Below, in pieces: positions 12,070 through 23,991 of a stretch of DNA of 64,000 nucleotides (the stretch's first letter is position 1; every line of letters begins with the position of its first letter). Under the pieces are notes generated by a model that ran no database searches, had not been told where the DNA came from, and saw only the letters and a program-made list of their open reading frames with translations. The stretch is taken from assembly GCA_001574975.1 (NCBI GenBank), contig KQ965745.1, positions 62,001-126,000 on the forward strand, read 5' to 3'. The translations under genes and the position numbers were made by a program. The stretch comes from Gonapodya prolifera JEL478 (lineage: Eukaryota; Monoblepharomycota; Monoblepharidomycetes; Monoblepharidales; Gonapodyaceae).

Positions 12070-13726
12070 TCATAGCTTCGCACTTTTCGATCCCTTTTTG
12101 GAGGCCAAGAGCTCGTCAATGTACTTCTGCATTTCACCTTGAGCCTCGTAGTACCAGTGAGGAGAGAAAACACTATTCCAGAAACGGATATTATAAGCGA
12201 TCTCCACTCGTTGGTGGCAGGTTACGTTCGAGGCATCTCACCTTGACGCCTTGTCCCAATCCTTTTTCCACTCATCGTCTCTCACCATCTGCTCCGGTCC
12301 ATCGGGACGATGCCACGTGACACGTGCGCCGTCACCGCCACTGACAACCTTTGATGTGCGAGGTTTCCGTACTGCCTCGTACGCCCGCAGGGCTTCATTA
12401 ACAGGGAGCTCCGTTGGTTTCAGCGCAATCGCTAGCGCAGCTGCGTCTTCGACGGCCTGGGCGGCACCTTGAGCAACATATGGAAGTGTGGCATGGCAGG
12501 CATCCCCGAGGAGGGTCGTTTTGCCACGGGTCCAGGTGGAGAGCTCGGTGCGCTTGATGAGGCGCCATTTGAGGTAGGTGTCGGAGAGCGACATGAGCTT
12601 CAAGATTTGAGGGCTTTGGGCAACTGTTGAGAATCACGAGGAGTGAACAAAACAAGGCGGGTAACGCACCTCCAGCCTTGGAATAATCGGAGGAGGTCAG
12701 CTTGGCTTCCTTGGGAATCCCAGCTCTCTATGGTTGTTTGATCATCAAGACAGCAAGCCACAACATTTACATATTTGAAGTTGCTGACAGGGTACTTCCG
12801 AAATAGCATCGTGAGATTCCATCCGAGTAATATGGAAGTGCTTATATACATACGTGCACAATGTGGGCAGTAGGTCCCGCGTGAACATTCATCTGTGCCC
12901 TGATGTTTGAAGGTTCCGTCAGTACCGGCGATTTTAAGCTTTCCCGAATAAAAAATACACATACACTGTGGCAAACTCCAAATCTGGGTGCTTCTTTATA
13001 CGCTCCATTGGAATCAAAAAGCGATACGCCTGGTCCCCGGTGGGCTTGGCAGGATCCGGCTCTCCCGTCACGAAGCCCTTGAGAATACTCTTGACCCCGT
13101 CCGCTCCGATCAGGACATCACCAGAGAAAGTTCGTCCATCGGCCGTCTTCACGGTGGCCGTGTCACAGTTTGCCTCTGTGACATTGGCGTTGACAAGCAT
13201 CTGCACAGGGGGGCCTGGATCGGCAGCGGGAGCAGCGAGGGTTGGAGCAACAGCTTCATCGTAGAGGAGTTTGTGGTAGTCCGCGCGGTGGATGTGCCAA
13301 TAAGGTACTCTGTTCGTTTGTTGAAAATGAGATCGGGCAGAGTTGGATGGTAGGCACCGAAACATAACTCACCCAAAAACTTCTTCTGCGCTGAATGGCC
13401 ATTTCGCGAGGGGAGCCAAGTTGTTGTATCTCCATACTCGAGAGTATTGCGGGCTAATGGAACATACTGTGTCTCCCATTGACATCACTCCAAAAACACG
13501 CCATTCTCTTCACTCACCGACATCCCACAGCGTCAATCTTGCTCTTCAATCCCCAGCTGATGACAACTTTGGCCGCGTTGGGTGGAATTTGGATACCCGC
13601 ACCGACCTCGGCGATGGCGGGGGCTGCTTCCAGGATGACTACCTCCCAGCCGTCGCGGCGGAGGGCGATTGCACTTGCGATTCCGCCGATACCTGCACCG
13701 ACAATGATAGCGCGTCTTCTTGGCAT
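12070..13726 (-). CDS. FAD-dependent aromatic-ring monooxygenase-like protein (salicylate-hydroxylase type)
   Basis: Group A flavoprotein monooxygenase, expected to hydroxylate an aromatic or related substrate using NAD(P)H and O2. ATG at 13726 gives MPRRRAIIVGAGIGGIASAI with the Rossmann GxGxxG motif, followed by VVILEAAP and VGAGIQIPPNAAKV. The middle exon has the DG motif (DVLIGADGVKS) and HRADYHKLL; the later exon has the GD motif TTLLGDACHATLPYVAQGAA, in which the FAD ribityl is bound. The last exon ends IDELLASKKGSKSAKL at TGA 12070-12072. Five or six exons. Length is about 420 residues, normal for the family. No signal peptide is visible. It is divergent from RRP36 with a 0.6-kb gap. 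The substrate cannot be told from sequence. Confidence 0.88.
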
Positions 13727-14351
13727 TGCTGGAGTTGGATGGGGGTTGGGAGGACAGTAGTGTATAGAAGTGCGGGAAGCTCCGGGACTTCATTGGACCC
13801 GCCATTCTGTGTCATCCGGCAAATGGGCCGTGGCAATGTGACAACGGGAAGTTAACGGGACCAGACGTATTATATACATTTACCCTGCGAACTGACGCCA
13901 GGTAGCTTCATCAGACCTTTCTGGGAAGTGATGCCAATAAGCGAATATATTATGGATCGGCAGACCCCGCAAATATTTCTGCATTCGCATTGCCGAACTT
14001 GCCCCCTACAGCAGCGACCCAGAGGAGTTCTCCATGTCACCAAGAGCAGAATAGTAGAGCGGCGGCGTGTATGAACCCAAGTCCAAGAGTTGCAAGCACC
14101 CAGAAAGATCAAACGTATCAGTTACATAGACTGCTTCTCCTTTGTCACTACTATTCACCTTCATGACAAGCGCTTCATGGCGATAACAACGTGACATGAT
14201 TTGAGTGAGATTCTGTGGGTGTGAATCTGTTCGCGAAAGTGGTAAATCGCTAAGAGAAAAGAATATGAATATGAAACGTGGGGTGGTTTTGGGCGAAGGT
14301 CTCGTTGCCAAAGGAGCTCGAATGAAGCTCTCAAGAATGAAACAGAAAAAA
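13727..14351. other. Divergent promoter region between monooxygenase and RRP36
   Basis: 625 bp between two divergently read starts. No ORF of coding quality. In-frame ATGs upstream of the chosen RRP36 start (from about 14265) mean the RRP36 leader may be shorter. Confidence 0.5.
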
Positions 14352-16148
14352 ATGCCCCCATTTCCATCCAACAGCAACCCAGCAAAGCGGAGAAAAACCA
14401 GCGAGTCGTCGTTCACCGTGCAACATCAGCGAAAGCAATCTCACACTGGAGCTCCTTCGATCACCGGAAAACCGACTGGCAATCGATCACTTTCTGGTTC
14501 ACTTGGTCCACAGCGCCCACAATCACGACCTGGTCACTCCGACGCATTCGATAATCGAAAAAATGGAATAGGGAAACACACTGCGGGTCATCTCAAAGGG
14601 CATCGTGGGGAGGCAAAGCGGAGGTTTGAAGAAGTGGAGGATGAGAATGAAGAGGATGAGGAGGATCTGGACGACGGTTTGGAGGATGGGGGCGACGAAG
14701 ATGGAGAGGAAAGCGAATTGGACAGTGACGACGGGGGAGAGGATGATGAAGCATCGGGGGACGATGGGTCCGTTAACACTTCCGATTCGGACATTGACGA
14801 GGGCTCTCAGCGTGGAATACCAGAGGACGAGTACAGTGACGAGCAAGACAGTGGGTCGGATGATGATGATGGAGATAGTGAGGTTGAAGCCGTTTTGAAG
14901 CAAGGTAAGCTCGAGTCGCAGTAGCTTCTAGCTCGATATCGTCTCACCGCATCCATCAGAGCTTTCCTCGGTCCCTTTCGGCACTCTTGTGAAGGTTCAA
15001 TCCAAGCTGGCCCAGGGCCGTTATAGCAAGGCATCAACTCGCGGATCCAGTGGGTCCGTTCCTGGGGACCTTGGCGTGGATGAACGTAGCAGGCGGGATA
15101 AGAGCTCGGAAACAAAATCAAAAGGAAATAGTGGCAAAAGTACAAAGGATGCGGCTCTGCACACGAAGGAAAAGAAAGGGAAGAATCAGTGAGTGTGAAG
15201 ACGAGTGTTATGTCCGCAGATGGAGATGGGAGCGGTAGGACAGCCAATTGCTCAGTGACAGTTACCCCCAAAAGCTCGTTGAAGTCGGAATTCGGTGGGG
15301 GGGATATGGCGCACGGCAGGAAGCAGTTCAAAGTTCAAAGTTTGACCTAATCCTTCCCCACATCTTCGAATATTAAACTATAGGCCTGCTGAGCTACCCT
15401 CCAACCGCCCTGTATCTCGTATGCGCAAGGTAGTCCCCGTTGTTGGGCCCGTAGGTTGATGGTTGACCTATCACAACCGTTGCAACTCTGACCGTGGACT
15501 TTCCCACATATCTCCCTAGAAACCCCTCGACCCACGCTTTTCTCCTCACACGGGTACCCTTCACATGGACATGGTACGGAAATCATACGCATTTGTGGAG
15601 GAAGCCCGCAAAGGGGAGCTCGCGCAGCTGAAGAAGGCGGCAAGTAAGGCCAAGGGCGAAGAGAAGGACAAGTTGAAGCGGGCGGTGGAGAGCTTGGTGA
15701 GTGGACAGCAGCCGGGATATATTTGTCTTTCGCCAAGACTTTGGTTGACTGTGAAACCAACTTTAGGAAAACCGCTCCCGCGCCCTGGAAGCTCAGCGAC
15801 GCAGAGAGGATATTCGGCGCGAATGGCGCAAGAAGCAAGAGGATCGGGTCAAAAAGGGTGGAAAGCCATTCTTCCTCAAGAAATGTAAGTTGAAGTGTAC
15901 AGTTTTCATTTGGCCATGGGGTCTTAGTTCCGAATCAATTCGCAACCAATGCAGCCGACCTCAAGCGAATCGAAGCCGTCGAAAAGTTCAAGTCGCTCTC
16001 TGGAGCTGCCCCCGGTGGATCCTCTGGAGCTTCCAACGATGCTGTCTCCAAAAAGGTGGACCGGTACTTGGAAAAACGTCGCAAAAAGAACCGCGGAAAG
16101 GAGAGAGTCAAAGTTCCAACCAGGCGCGGTGTGGGTGTGGAAGACTAG
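14352..16148 (+). CDS. RRP36: rRNA biogenesis protein RRP36
   Basis: Nucleolar factor of the SSU processome needed for early 18S pre-rRNA cleavage. ATG 14352 (MPPFPSNSNPAKRRKTSE) sits in an A-rich context; earlier in-frame ATGs exist. Exon 1 (to 14904) is basic and then extremely acidic (Glu/Asp runs). Exon 2 starts ELSSVPFGTLVKVQSKLAQG, the conserved family block. A short exon reads PAELPSNRPVSRMRKVVPVV, then DPRFSPHTGTL and MVRKSYAFVEEARKGEL, matching the RRP36 core (family DPRF followed by YxFxxE). The last exons hold KKGGKPFFLKK and end VDRYLEKRRKKNRGKERV, TAG at 16146-16148. The order and motifs agree with yeast and human RRP36. Donor/acceptor pairs were found for five introns. Confidence 0.92.
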
Positions 16149-16338
16149 AACCGTCATTTACATTTGTTTATATCGTAGTGAAAAGATAAAACTATCAAAA
16201 CTTTGAAAGGAAAGAATAGGAAGGATGAAGGGCGAAGGGTTGGCCGTCCAATCGATCTTACTCGGAGTTCGGAAGATCTTCTTGGCCCTGACTGAGTGAT
16301 CAAATTTGGGCAAGGAAGCCCCGTACCGAACCAATAAA

Positions 16339-18584
16339 ATGGAACCCGAAATCCCCCCCTCCCCTACAACGCGGCGCCTGTCACTCTCTTCTGCTTCGTC
16401 CATCCGACGCTCTCTGCGAAACTCTCGCACGCAATCTTCCCTGACTATCGACACGTCAACCCCAACAACGGACCGCTCAATCCCCCTCTCCACGAGGGCA
16501 TTTGCCCTCCTCTGCATTGCTTTTCTGGCACTAGGGTCACATGTTGCTGCAAACATCGTACGTCCATCGTCGCTTGATGAGTCTGCGTCGCTTTCTGACT
16601 GAGCTGGGCTTCCCCCGAAAAACGACTCCCGTTTTTTCAAACGCTGCCGTCCATCTAAAACTCCTGCCTGACTCCGAACCAATCTTGATGCTACCATCTC
16701 ACCATTGGTGCTCTCGTAAACGACGGAACGACAACTTTCTTCTGCACATCTAGTTGTCGTCCCTTAAGTCGACGCTTAAGCGCGAGCTGGGAATCACAAA
16801 TGCCCAGTTCCATGTGCTCAATGCGACGTACACACTTGTCGGGACGACGCTACCGATAATGATTGGGATGGTGGGTCCTGTTCTCTGGCGTCGTCGCCAA
16901 ACCGGAACCAATTTGCTCCGTCCTTCCACAACCTCTTCAGTGGGTCGACCGAATGTCCACCACAACAGCATCGCTCACGTCTACTACACTCATCACCGTT
17001 GGGGAGCTGTTCTTCGCTCTCGCGCCGTACCTGTCCAAGGACGCCATAGTATCGCCCTTCACGTTCATGTTGATTGGCCGGGTCGTACTGGCTTGCGGCG
17101 CCAGCAGCGTCACTATTGTACAGCAGTCCATTATTGCGAGGATTTTCGGGCGGGATAACAACGTTATTGGTGTCGGCGTGGCACTTGGTGTGCAAATTGC
17201 GGTTTCAAGACTGAGCGGAGTCCTTGCGCTCGGCACCGCCATACCGCTTGCAGAAGCTTGGGGCTTCTACGGAATCGCGTTCTGGGTGAGTCGCTCACTG
17301 TTGTCGGTCCTTTCTCAGTGCTCACTCATCCATAACACTTCCCTTCTCCAACATTCCAGGTCAGCTTTGGTGTATGCGCCTTCAGCTGGCTCATCAACCT
17401 CTTGTTCGTCGCAACCGTTGGGCACGAGATGCTGGAGCGGCCCCCGGAGGGCAAGAAGTTCCAAACGCGGGATGTCCTTCGCCTCCCGCTTCTCTTTTGG
17501 TTGACAGTCGTCGCGACCTTCTTCTTCCACGGAATACTCATTCCGTTTGGCCACACCGCGACCGAGCTCAGTGAGTTTCGATTGTAGGAGCGCCGCACAC
17601 CACTTGTTCCCTGACCTCGTTTCACGTGGTTGCAAGTTTCCTCACACAGCGGAACTTCGGACGCACCGTCTGCTCTTCCCAATAGCTCCTCGGGAACAGC
17701 GGGTTGGGTCGCGTCGATCATGTTCTTCATTCCGTTCCTCCTGTCGCCCATCTCGGGACACATTATGGACCGGTTCAATCGCCGCGTGACGTGGATGATT
17801 GCCGGCGCGGGCTTCCTTTGTGTAGGTATCCTGATTATTGGCGCAGGATGGACGCAGGAATGGGACATGGCCGGCATGTCGCTGTTCGGATTGGGATACA
17901 CGGTTGTTCCCATTGCCCTGCTCAGTAGCATTCCGCTTGTGGTTGCGGAGTCGTCGTTAGGTACAGCACTGGGGATTTACAAGGTATGTACCTAGTCACC
18001 TCTTGTGGCGGTATGTTGTTTACCCACCCACTGTATTCCCTTTTCAGTGCTACCTCAACCTCGGTGCAACCATCTTTGACCCTGTCTTGGGAAAGCTGCA
18101 GGACACTGCCGGCGGCCAGCTGCGCGATTCCTATGTACCTGTGATCCGGTTTCTCGCCGGGCTCAGTGTTGTGGCAGGACTTGTGAGCCTTGCTCTATGG
18201 ATTGCCGACAGGTCGTACGGTTGCATTCTGGAGCGTGGACCCCGATACCTCGTGGAACGCCGGGAATCCGGCTCCAAGGAGATGTTTGCTCACCCTATCG
18301 ACGAGGAGGAAGGGGACGCGACAGAGCGGCTCCTCGCGGGGGAGCAGCACGTTGACTACTCAGACTGGCGAAGAGGGGCGGCAGAAGGTTCAAGTGGCAT
18401 CACGAGGGTGCCAACGAACTCCTCGTTGCCCACCAGTGGCGTTGTCGAGGACATCCCCAATGGCTGGGCGGATGAGGAATTGGCACCATCACCCGTATGT
18501 GTGTCGTCGTTCTTTGTGGTTGTGACATTTATACTCCTTGTCGGCGGATACTTGTCGGTGCTTGTGATTGGCTACCAGAAGTGA
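16339..18584 (+). CDS. MFS transporter, MFSD1-like
   Basis: Major facilitator with about 12 helices, most like the MFSD1 lysosomal/endosomal group (dipeptide uniporters in animals). Exons: 16339-16557, 16754-16870, 16941-17285, 17360-17570, about 17634-17983 and 18048-18584. A Ser/Thr-rich cytosolic N-tail precedes helix 1 (FALLCIAFLALGSHVAANI). Family blocks include ITNAQFHVLNATYTL, MLIGRVVLACGASSVTIVQQ, SPISGHIMDRFNRRVTWMI (the mid-loop motif-A-like Asp-Arg) and FGLGYTVVPIALLSSIPLVV. The C-terminal third has CYLNLGATIFDPVLGKL, a hydrophilic acidic loop and a final helix (FFVVVTFILLVGGYLSVLV). It ends TGA. Substrate and membrane are inferred by family only. Confidence 0.85.
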
Positions 18585-18849
18585 ACGGGGAGAGATGGTT
18601 GGTGGGAAGATGGTCTGTGTCTGCCTGGGGTGAGCCGGAAGAATGCGAGTGGTTGCTTGCATACGTATGTATATCGAATAATGTGCACATAGTCGACGTA
18701 AAAATACTTTGTAATTGTAGATCCGATAATAGCAACATTACGTGCCGAAAAAAAAAAAAAAGAAAGAAGGGAGAAGTGAAATATTTTTGCGAAGGTTTGA
18801 CCGCAGTGAAGTCACTCTCCACCCTTTCTCCTCTTTCGCGAACATCACA

Positions 18850-20380
18850 ATGGCACCACGCAACCAGCGCATCAAGCGAGCGAAAGCAAGCGACGCCGCT
18901 CAATCAGCTGCTGCCGAGACGCCGACTGGAGGCCGCGGGTTGGACGTTCTCCCTTTGGAACTTACTTCTGATGCAAGTCGTAGAATGGACGGATCCAAGG
19001 ACGGCTCGTTTGATCCTGTCGCGAGTCTCAAAGCCGATGCGCGCTGCGGCGAAAATGGCTCTATCACGTGAGTTGCGCTTAGAACAAAAGGAAAATTCCA
19101 ACCATGATTCTCGTTCTCACGCGCATCGCGACCCCAACTGCCGGCTCTTCTCTCTCCGCACGCTAGGCTGCTTCATCGGTGTTAACGTCGAAGTCTCAGT
19201 GAACCCTGTTTCCATCCCATCCCCCCCTCAATTCCACGTCGTACCAGACACGAACCAGATGGGAGAGCCCACTGCCGTTGCCCGCGCAACGGCGCTCGCG
19301 CAGGAGGAGCATTGCTGAGGCCCGTGCGCGCTTCTGGACCGCTTCGCGCCGATTCTCGGGAACAAAGGGGCAAGGCTGGGCGCAAAAAGCAAAGCAGTAG
19401 TGGGGCCGGACTGGATAGATGCTCACGAAGGAAGATGGGACAAAGCACTACGCGATGCAATGGCAGACGCGCGTGGACAGTACGGAGTTTCTGCAGATAA
19501 GCTTCACATGAGGAACCTCCTGGAGTTCACCGGCGCCCTTGAGACAGGCGAGAGTCGAGGTTACCTGTCCATTCGAAATTCGTGGTGGCTATTGATTGGT
19601 TCGTTCCGGCCTCTTCGGGTGAGATTTGGAATATCGCGCCCCAGGGAGGCGAGAGGGCTTGACCCATATCCAGACCCCGATCCAGTGGACCAGCGGGAGA
19701 ACAATGGCGAAGAGGTGGGGGCGATTGAATTGGGCGATTATCATTGGATGAACCGCAAGGATCGGATACTGGAGCACTTTCCGAAGGCTGTCACAGTACT
19801 GTCGCACTTCGGTAGAAGGAGCGTCGGCGTCTGGTCATCTCCTATACCCCACGTACGGGTATACTGTGCAGCATCTGAGCCTGAAGTGGCCGTGACGCTC
19901 CGTAACCTGCCCTGTGTCGAGAAGTTGGGCTACCTGACACCATCTCAGAGAGGCTGGGCTGTTCTGAAACACAGCAACGCCGCGGCGCAGAACCCGGGCG
20001 GTCGGCCTCTGGTGCTTGCCCACTTGCGCAAGCTCGGCCTGGTATGGTTTCAAGGCAGTGTGGAGAGTCTCAAAGAGCTGTGCATTCTGGCTCCGCGAGG
20101 GTTTCCCAACCTGGGGGCACTTGAACTGGTATTCGGCTCAATGAAGTTCAACAACTGGAACTGGGAGCATGTGCGTCGCGCTCTATGCCGGCTCGTACGT
20201 GGCATGGACGGGAAGTTGAAGTTGGTTGTCGCCCGGGTTGCTCCCGGGGACGACGTGGAGGAATACAAGAGAGAGATGGAAAAGCTCAAGAAGGACCTTA
20301 CCGACGCGGGCGTACGATGCGTCGTGTTGGAGGAGATCAGGGTGACTGCGTATCACTTTGAGTCGGAAACCTACTGTTGA
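18850..20380 (+). pseudogene. Decayed F-box protein gene, paralogue of the gene at 40817-42275
   Basis: Same two-exon plan as the intact copy: exon 1 18850-19067, exon 2 from 19167. The N-terminus MAPRNQRIKRAKASDAAQS matches MAPPNRRLKRPRESDPTQS. Exon 1 is 218 nt against 220 in the paralogue, and the F-box reads LPLELTSD in one frame and VVEWTDPRTARLILSRVSK in the next, so there is a net one-base frame change near 18975. In exon 2 the frame meets TGA at 19316-19318 exactly where the paralogue has Trp (paralogue codon TGG at 41277). Beyond it the frame is open for 350 codons to TGA at 20378-20380 and still aligns well (HLRKLGLVWFQGSVESLKEL against HLRKLGIRWCRSNVKSLKKL). It is therefore a recent pseudogene, or a gene using ATGs past the lesion (for example near 19508). 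Both lesions should be confirmed from reads. Confidence 0.75.
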
Positions 20381-20627
20381 TCGCCTCTTTTTTTTTCCCT
20401 TTTCCCCTTTTTTGTTGGTTTTGTTTGGGGGGGCTAGTAAACCTTTCACATGCAGCATGACTGTAGTTCTCACTTGTAATGAAGCATTAGACAAGAGCGA
20501 AAACATATTTCGTAGCAAAATGAACTGAGATGTATGGTATGCCCCCAATCTAACAAAGCAAATCTAACTGCAAGAATGCACATTATCAAAAGGATATATA
20601 AATTGGAACGTTTCAGACGAACCCCGT

Positions 20628-21692
20628 TCAGGTTGAGAATCGCCGCCTCTGTTTGAGGCCCCTGGATTGAATCGTCACGGTAATTATGCATGTCAACACT
20701 GATCCACTACGACACCACAGGGAGCACAGGGCAAGTCCTAAACTCACAGAAATTCCCGTAAAGATTGCGACCCATCCAGCAACTACGTTGATTGAATTGC
20801 TTTCCATATACGACCCTGATGCCTGGCGGCAACCATTTATCGTCATGAGCTACGGGTTCGACGTTTCGCCAGTCAGCTTCACCCCAGTGTCCACTCACAA
20901 ACAATGCAAACATGAGAGCCTCCCCAACAAAGCTGACGACGTTTGCGGCGTTCGTCTTGAGCGCGGCGACAGCAAACATGAGCGTGATGGAGGCGTACAG
21001 CGCGTACAAGAGCGTGACACCGTTCTTGATGGGGCCGCCTGGAAAGCGGAAATTTTGCAACGGAGATGGCCATTGAGGAGAGTGACCCCAAATAAAGCGT
21101 CGCGATGTTGCGCAGTGACATACCGAGATGAATTACGCCGCTCAACACAAGAAGCTGGAACATGCCCACGCTTGTGGCGTATGCCCCGAACGTTATCATT
21201 GAGGTTGCGCCGACGAGATCGTTCTGGTGAGTGGTGAAGTGTCGATAGGGGGGGGTTATGTGCACGCGGGTCGGTGTGTGACGGGGAATGCAACTGGTGG
21301 GGCGGGGCGACTCACTTTCCCGGCCCGCCATGTCCCTGCCAGAACGAGCTGGATTACCCCCGTGACGATATGAAAGATGAATACAAGTGCGGCACTCGAG
21401 GGTTCTACAGACATGAGAGAGAACAGTGCAGTTTCAGAAACCTGTCTGCTGTCATACAGAGCCGAGCAGCTCGACGCACCAATGAGCCCGGCGCTGTACA
21501 TGCCAATCATTGTGACCTGCGTCGCGAAACCAAGAAGGCCGAATGCTAAGGCGCTCTTAAACACGGCATGGGGGGGTACCGTGATAAACGACAACGGTTG
21601 ACAAAGCCAAGTAAGTTAGGGGTCTGGTAAATTTCATACCGGTCGCGCGCCCGTCCACTCACCGAGCTCGTCGCATGCGCCCCGACTTTCAT
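20628..21692 (-). CDS. Multi-pass membrane protein of unknown family
   Basis: Start ATG 21692 gives a ten-residue first exon (MKVGAHATSS) before a GTGAGT donor; the next exon opens SALAFGLLGFATQVTMIGMY. Further exons: SAALVFIFHIVTGVIQLVLAG, MITFGAYATSVGMFQLLVLS then GVIHLG|GPIKNGVTLLYALYASITL, NAANVVSFVGEALMFALF and, after a short intron, INVVAGWVAIFTGISVSLGL. At least five hydrophobic helices are evident, with a short basic C-tail ending RGLKQRRRFST, TGA at 20628. Introns of roughly 80-100 nt have CTAAC-like branch sites. No motif tells its role. It is tail-to-tail with the decayed F-box gene. Confidence 0.7.
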
Positions 21693-22685
21693 CTAACTGG
21701 GTTCATGCCACGAGGGCTCCGGCGTTGGGACGGGTATGCACTTTCGAGGCTTTTCCGAAGCCATTTGGTGCAAACGCGGACGAGCGTCCGGAAAAGTGAA
21801 AGCGTGGACGGTCCGACACTGTGCCCTATGAGTCCTGACACAGGCCCGCCGTACCTGCCTGGGCATTGTTCATCCGGCGGAGCTATGAATGAAATTGGGA
21901 GAGGTGCAAATCGGGGTTCACGATGGTTTGGAAAACCGCCGGTCCCAAGAAGTTGCGGGAGCGGCACAGCGAATCTGCGCGCGAAACCGAGGTTGCATCG
22001 TGGGCGATTGGGAGCGTTCCAGCGTTTTACGATCGTTTGTAGCTTCTGTAGGGCTGGACAAGTCACAAAGGAGAGCCTGCTCCTCCGCTCGTCCTCCGCT
22101 TTGGTTCCAACACAATCTTTCGCATCGCAACTGGCCCGACAGATTCAAATGCGCCAGGGCCTCTCCGGACAGAGCAAATGCGTTCTGCACGGGTTCCTGC
22201 AGCGTCTGGAACTGGCGGTTGTGTTATAATGTCGAGAACAGGGAGGTCCCTGCGGACGTGGCCACGACTCACTTGGTTCCTCATGTCTCCAACTTTTGAA
22301 GTGGCGTATGAGTACATATGTTGAATTGGGCGAGCGAGAAAATTTGTTTGGCGAAATAGATCACCAAAAATCCCATTTTGGCGAATTGGGTCCCCGTCTA
22401 TGTACCAGCACTCTTCACGACAATTGTTCTTTTTTTTAAGCAAATAAATTAACCGCTAATGCTCAGGTGCTGGAGTAACTTACTTCAATGCGGCTTCACT
22501 GCGGTCATCCGTCTTCGCTTTTTGAACTTTCGACCGAAACAGCAGCGAATCAGGTAAGCGGGCTTGATAGATGGCATGTTACTCCGTTGCTTATCACGAT
22601 TCTCCGTCTCCGCTGTGCACGTTCCCGCACCTCTCTACCCGTGGCTTCCCCTCCTTTTTGCAGTCTTTCAACAATCTCGGCCCTC
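21693..22685. other. Intergenic, no supported gene
   Basis: About 1 kb of mixed composition. Several overlapping ORFs of 90-180 codons on both strands have no coherent codon use, no splice-linked extension and no recognisable motif. The right end should contain the promoter of the small protein at 22686. Confidence 0.5.
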
Positions 22686-22835
22686 ATGAGCAACAATCAA
22701 CCCAGCCAATCCGGAAACCAATACTCGCAGCAACAGCCCTCCGGAAATGGCCAATCGAACTACCGAATGATCAAAGACGGCTGGGGTTCTTGGCCAAACT
22801 TCATGCACTCCTACGGTCTTAAACCATCATGCTGA
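22686..22835 (+). CDS. Short Gln/Asn-rich protein with C-terminal Gly-Trp/Ser-Tyr-Gly motif
   Basis: 49 residues: a Gln/Ser/Asn/Gly-rich N-half followed by a compact tail, MIKDGWGSWPNFM then HSYGLKPS. The tail resembles the conserved end of small fungal proteins with a Ser-(Tyr/His)-Gly-Leu-Lys motif; that comparison is from memory. Start ATG 22686 follows CCCTC. Could continue through an unrecognised intron after SYGLK, where family members run further. Confidence 0.5.
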   Translation: MSNNQPSQSGNQYSQQQPSGNGQSNYRMIKDGWGSWPNFMHSYGLKPSC

Positions 22836-23692
22836 CGTCCAAACGGGGAATGCCATCTTGAGCCAGATGAGGGAATTTGACAGGAGTGGGAGTGGGGGAA
22901 GTGGAAGCCAGGGATCGGGCAAAGGGGGACAGAACGGGCTGAAGTGAAGGGCCGGGGTGTGATAAAATTCTATTGGAATTTCCTTTTCTCTCTGTTGGTA
23001 GTAGTGTTTTTCAAAAATTGAATGAATGGACCTCGAAAGATGTGTGTCGATGATAACAGACCCAATCAACACTGTCACTCCCACGGAGCCAAGGAGACTT
23101 CATGCCACTTATTGCATCCAGCAGCGAGCACTGAGCAGCTGTATCGCTCTTTGAGTTAATGCCTCCGGTTCCAGAGCACGCTTGTGAAATCACCAACCTT
23201 CCATCTCAATCACTCAGCATTCTCTTTCCATTCTTTTTGGGTATAAGAATCACGATTTCTAATTTCTAAAAGCACAGTACGAGAAATAAATAAATAATAA
23301 ATAATGCCACGACTCCATGGCAGCAGATGAAGCCAGCTTTTTCTGCCTCACAAAAGATTAGGGTTGCTTATACAAGAGACCACTCAAGTGAAGGCTGCGC
23401 ATTGCCAGCATTTCGAGGTTTTGCAGAATCTATGCAAGGACCATGACCACGTCAGAGTCAGGACTGTCCCATGGCTGACATACCCCCACTGTAGAGACAT
23501 ACCCCCACCTATTCCAAACCAGGTTCAAGAACTTGTGAACTCTGTTATTGTGACATTGATTTCTGCTTATGGGAATTTGAAAAATGAAAATCCAAAATTT
23601 AATTTTTATATCTTTGAAAGAACAATTGAAATAAATATATGTGCAAGTAAAATAATAATTTTTGAACATGGAGAGGTAAATAGAGTATTAAT
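22836..23692. other. Start of AT-rich accessory region; orphan ORF
   Basis: Composition shifts from GC-rich to AT-rich near 23.2 kb. A + strand ORF at 23364-23732 (122 codons, overlapping the MITE) has an alternative start, no recognised domain and AT-rich codon use; it may be debris of a mobile element. Nothing else supportable. Confidence 0.4.
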
Positions 23693-23905
23693 AGGGACTT
23701 TGCGCAAAATATCATTCGGCACTTTTCACTGATGTCAAACAATTTGCCAAGACGCAGGGTGAGAAATTTGGGAATGAGGATAAATTCGAATATGTTTTAA
23801 TTAATAGTTTAGAGTATACTTGATGAAGCTGCTGCTTTAATGGAGGAGAATAACTATTTTTTACATGAGTGAAAATTGCTGAAGGAAATTCTGCGCAAGG
23901 TCCCT
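23693..23905. mobile_element. Candidate 213-bp MITE
   Basis: Imperfect terminal inverted repeats of 18 nt: AGGGACTTTGCGCAAAAT at 23693-23710 and, on the other strand, AGGGACCTTGCGCAGAAT for 23888-23905 (16 of 18 match). Both flanks show AAT, a possible 3-bp target duplication. No coding capacity. A third half-end, AGGGACCTTGCG, lies at 23933-23944. Confidence 0.5.
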
Positions 23906-23944
23906 AATTTCTTAAATTGTTGATATATAATTAGGGACCTTGCG
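23894..23944. repeat. 16-bp perfect inverted repeat
   Basis: CGCAAGGTCCCTAATT at 23894-23909 and its exact complement at 23929-23944 with a 19-bp AT-rich loop. It is formed by the right end of the candidate MITE and the extra half-end, so it may be a nested or abortive insertion. Confidence 0.8.
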
Positions 23945-23991
23945 TGTCACCATAGCTTCAAGTGACATCCATTGACATGGTATATATAGTG

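Noticed and set aside
21689-22299. ORFs of 90-180 codons on both strands
   Set aside because: They overlap each other, have no splice-linked neighbours and no recognisable sequence.
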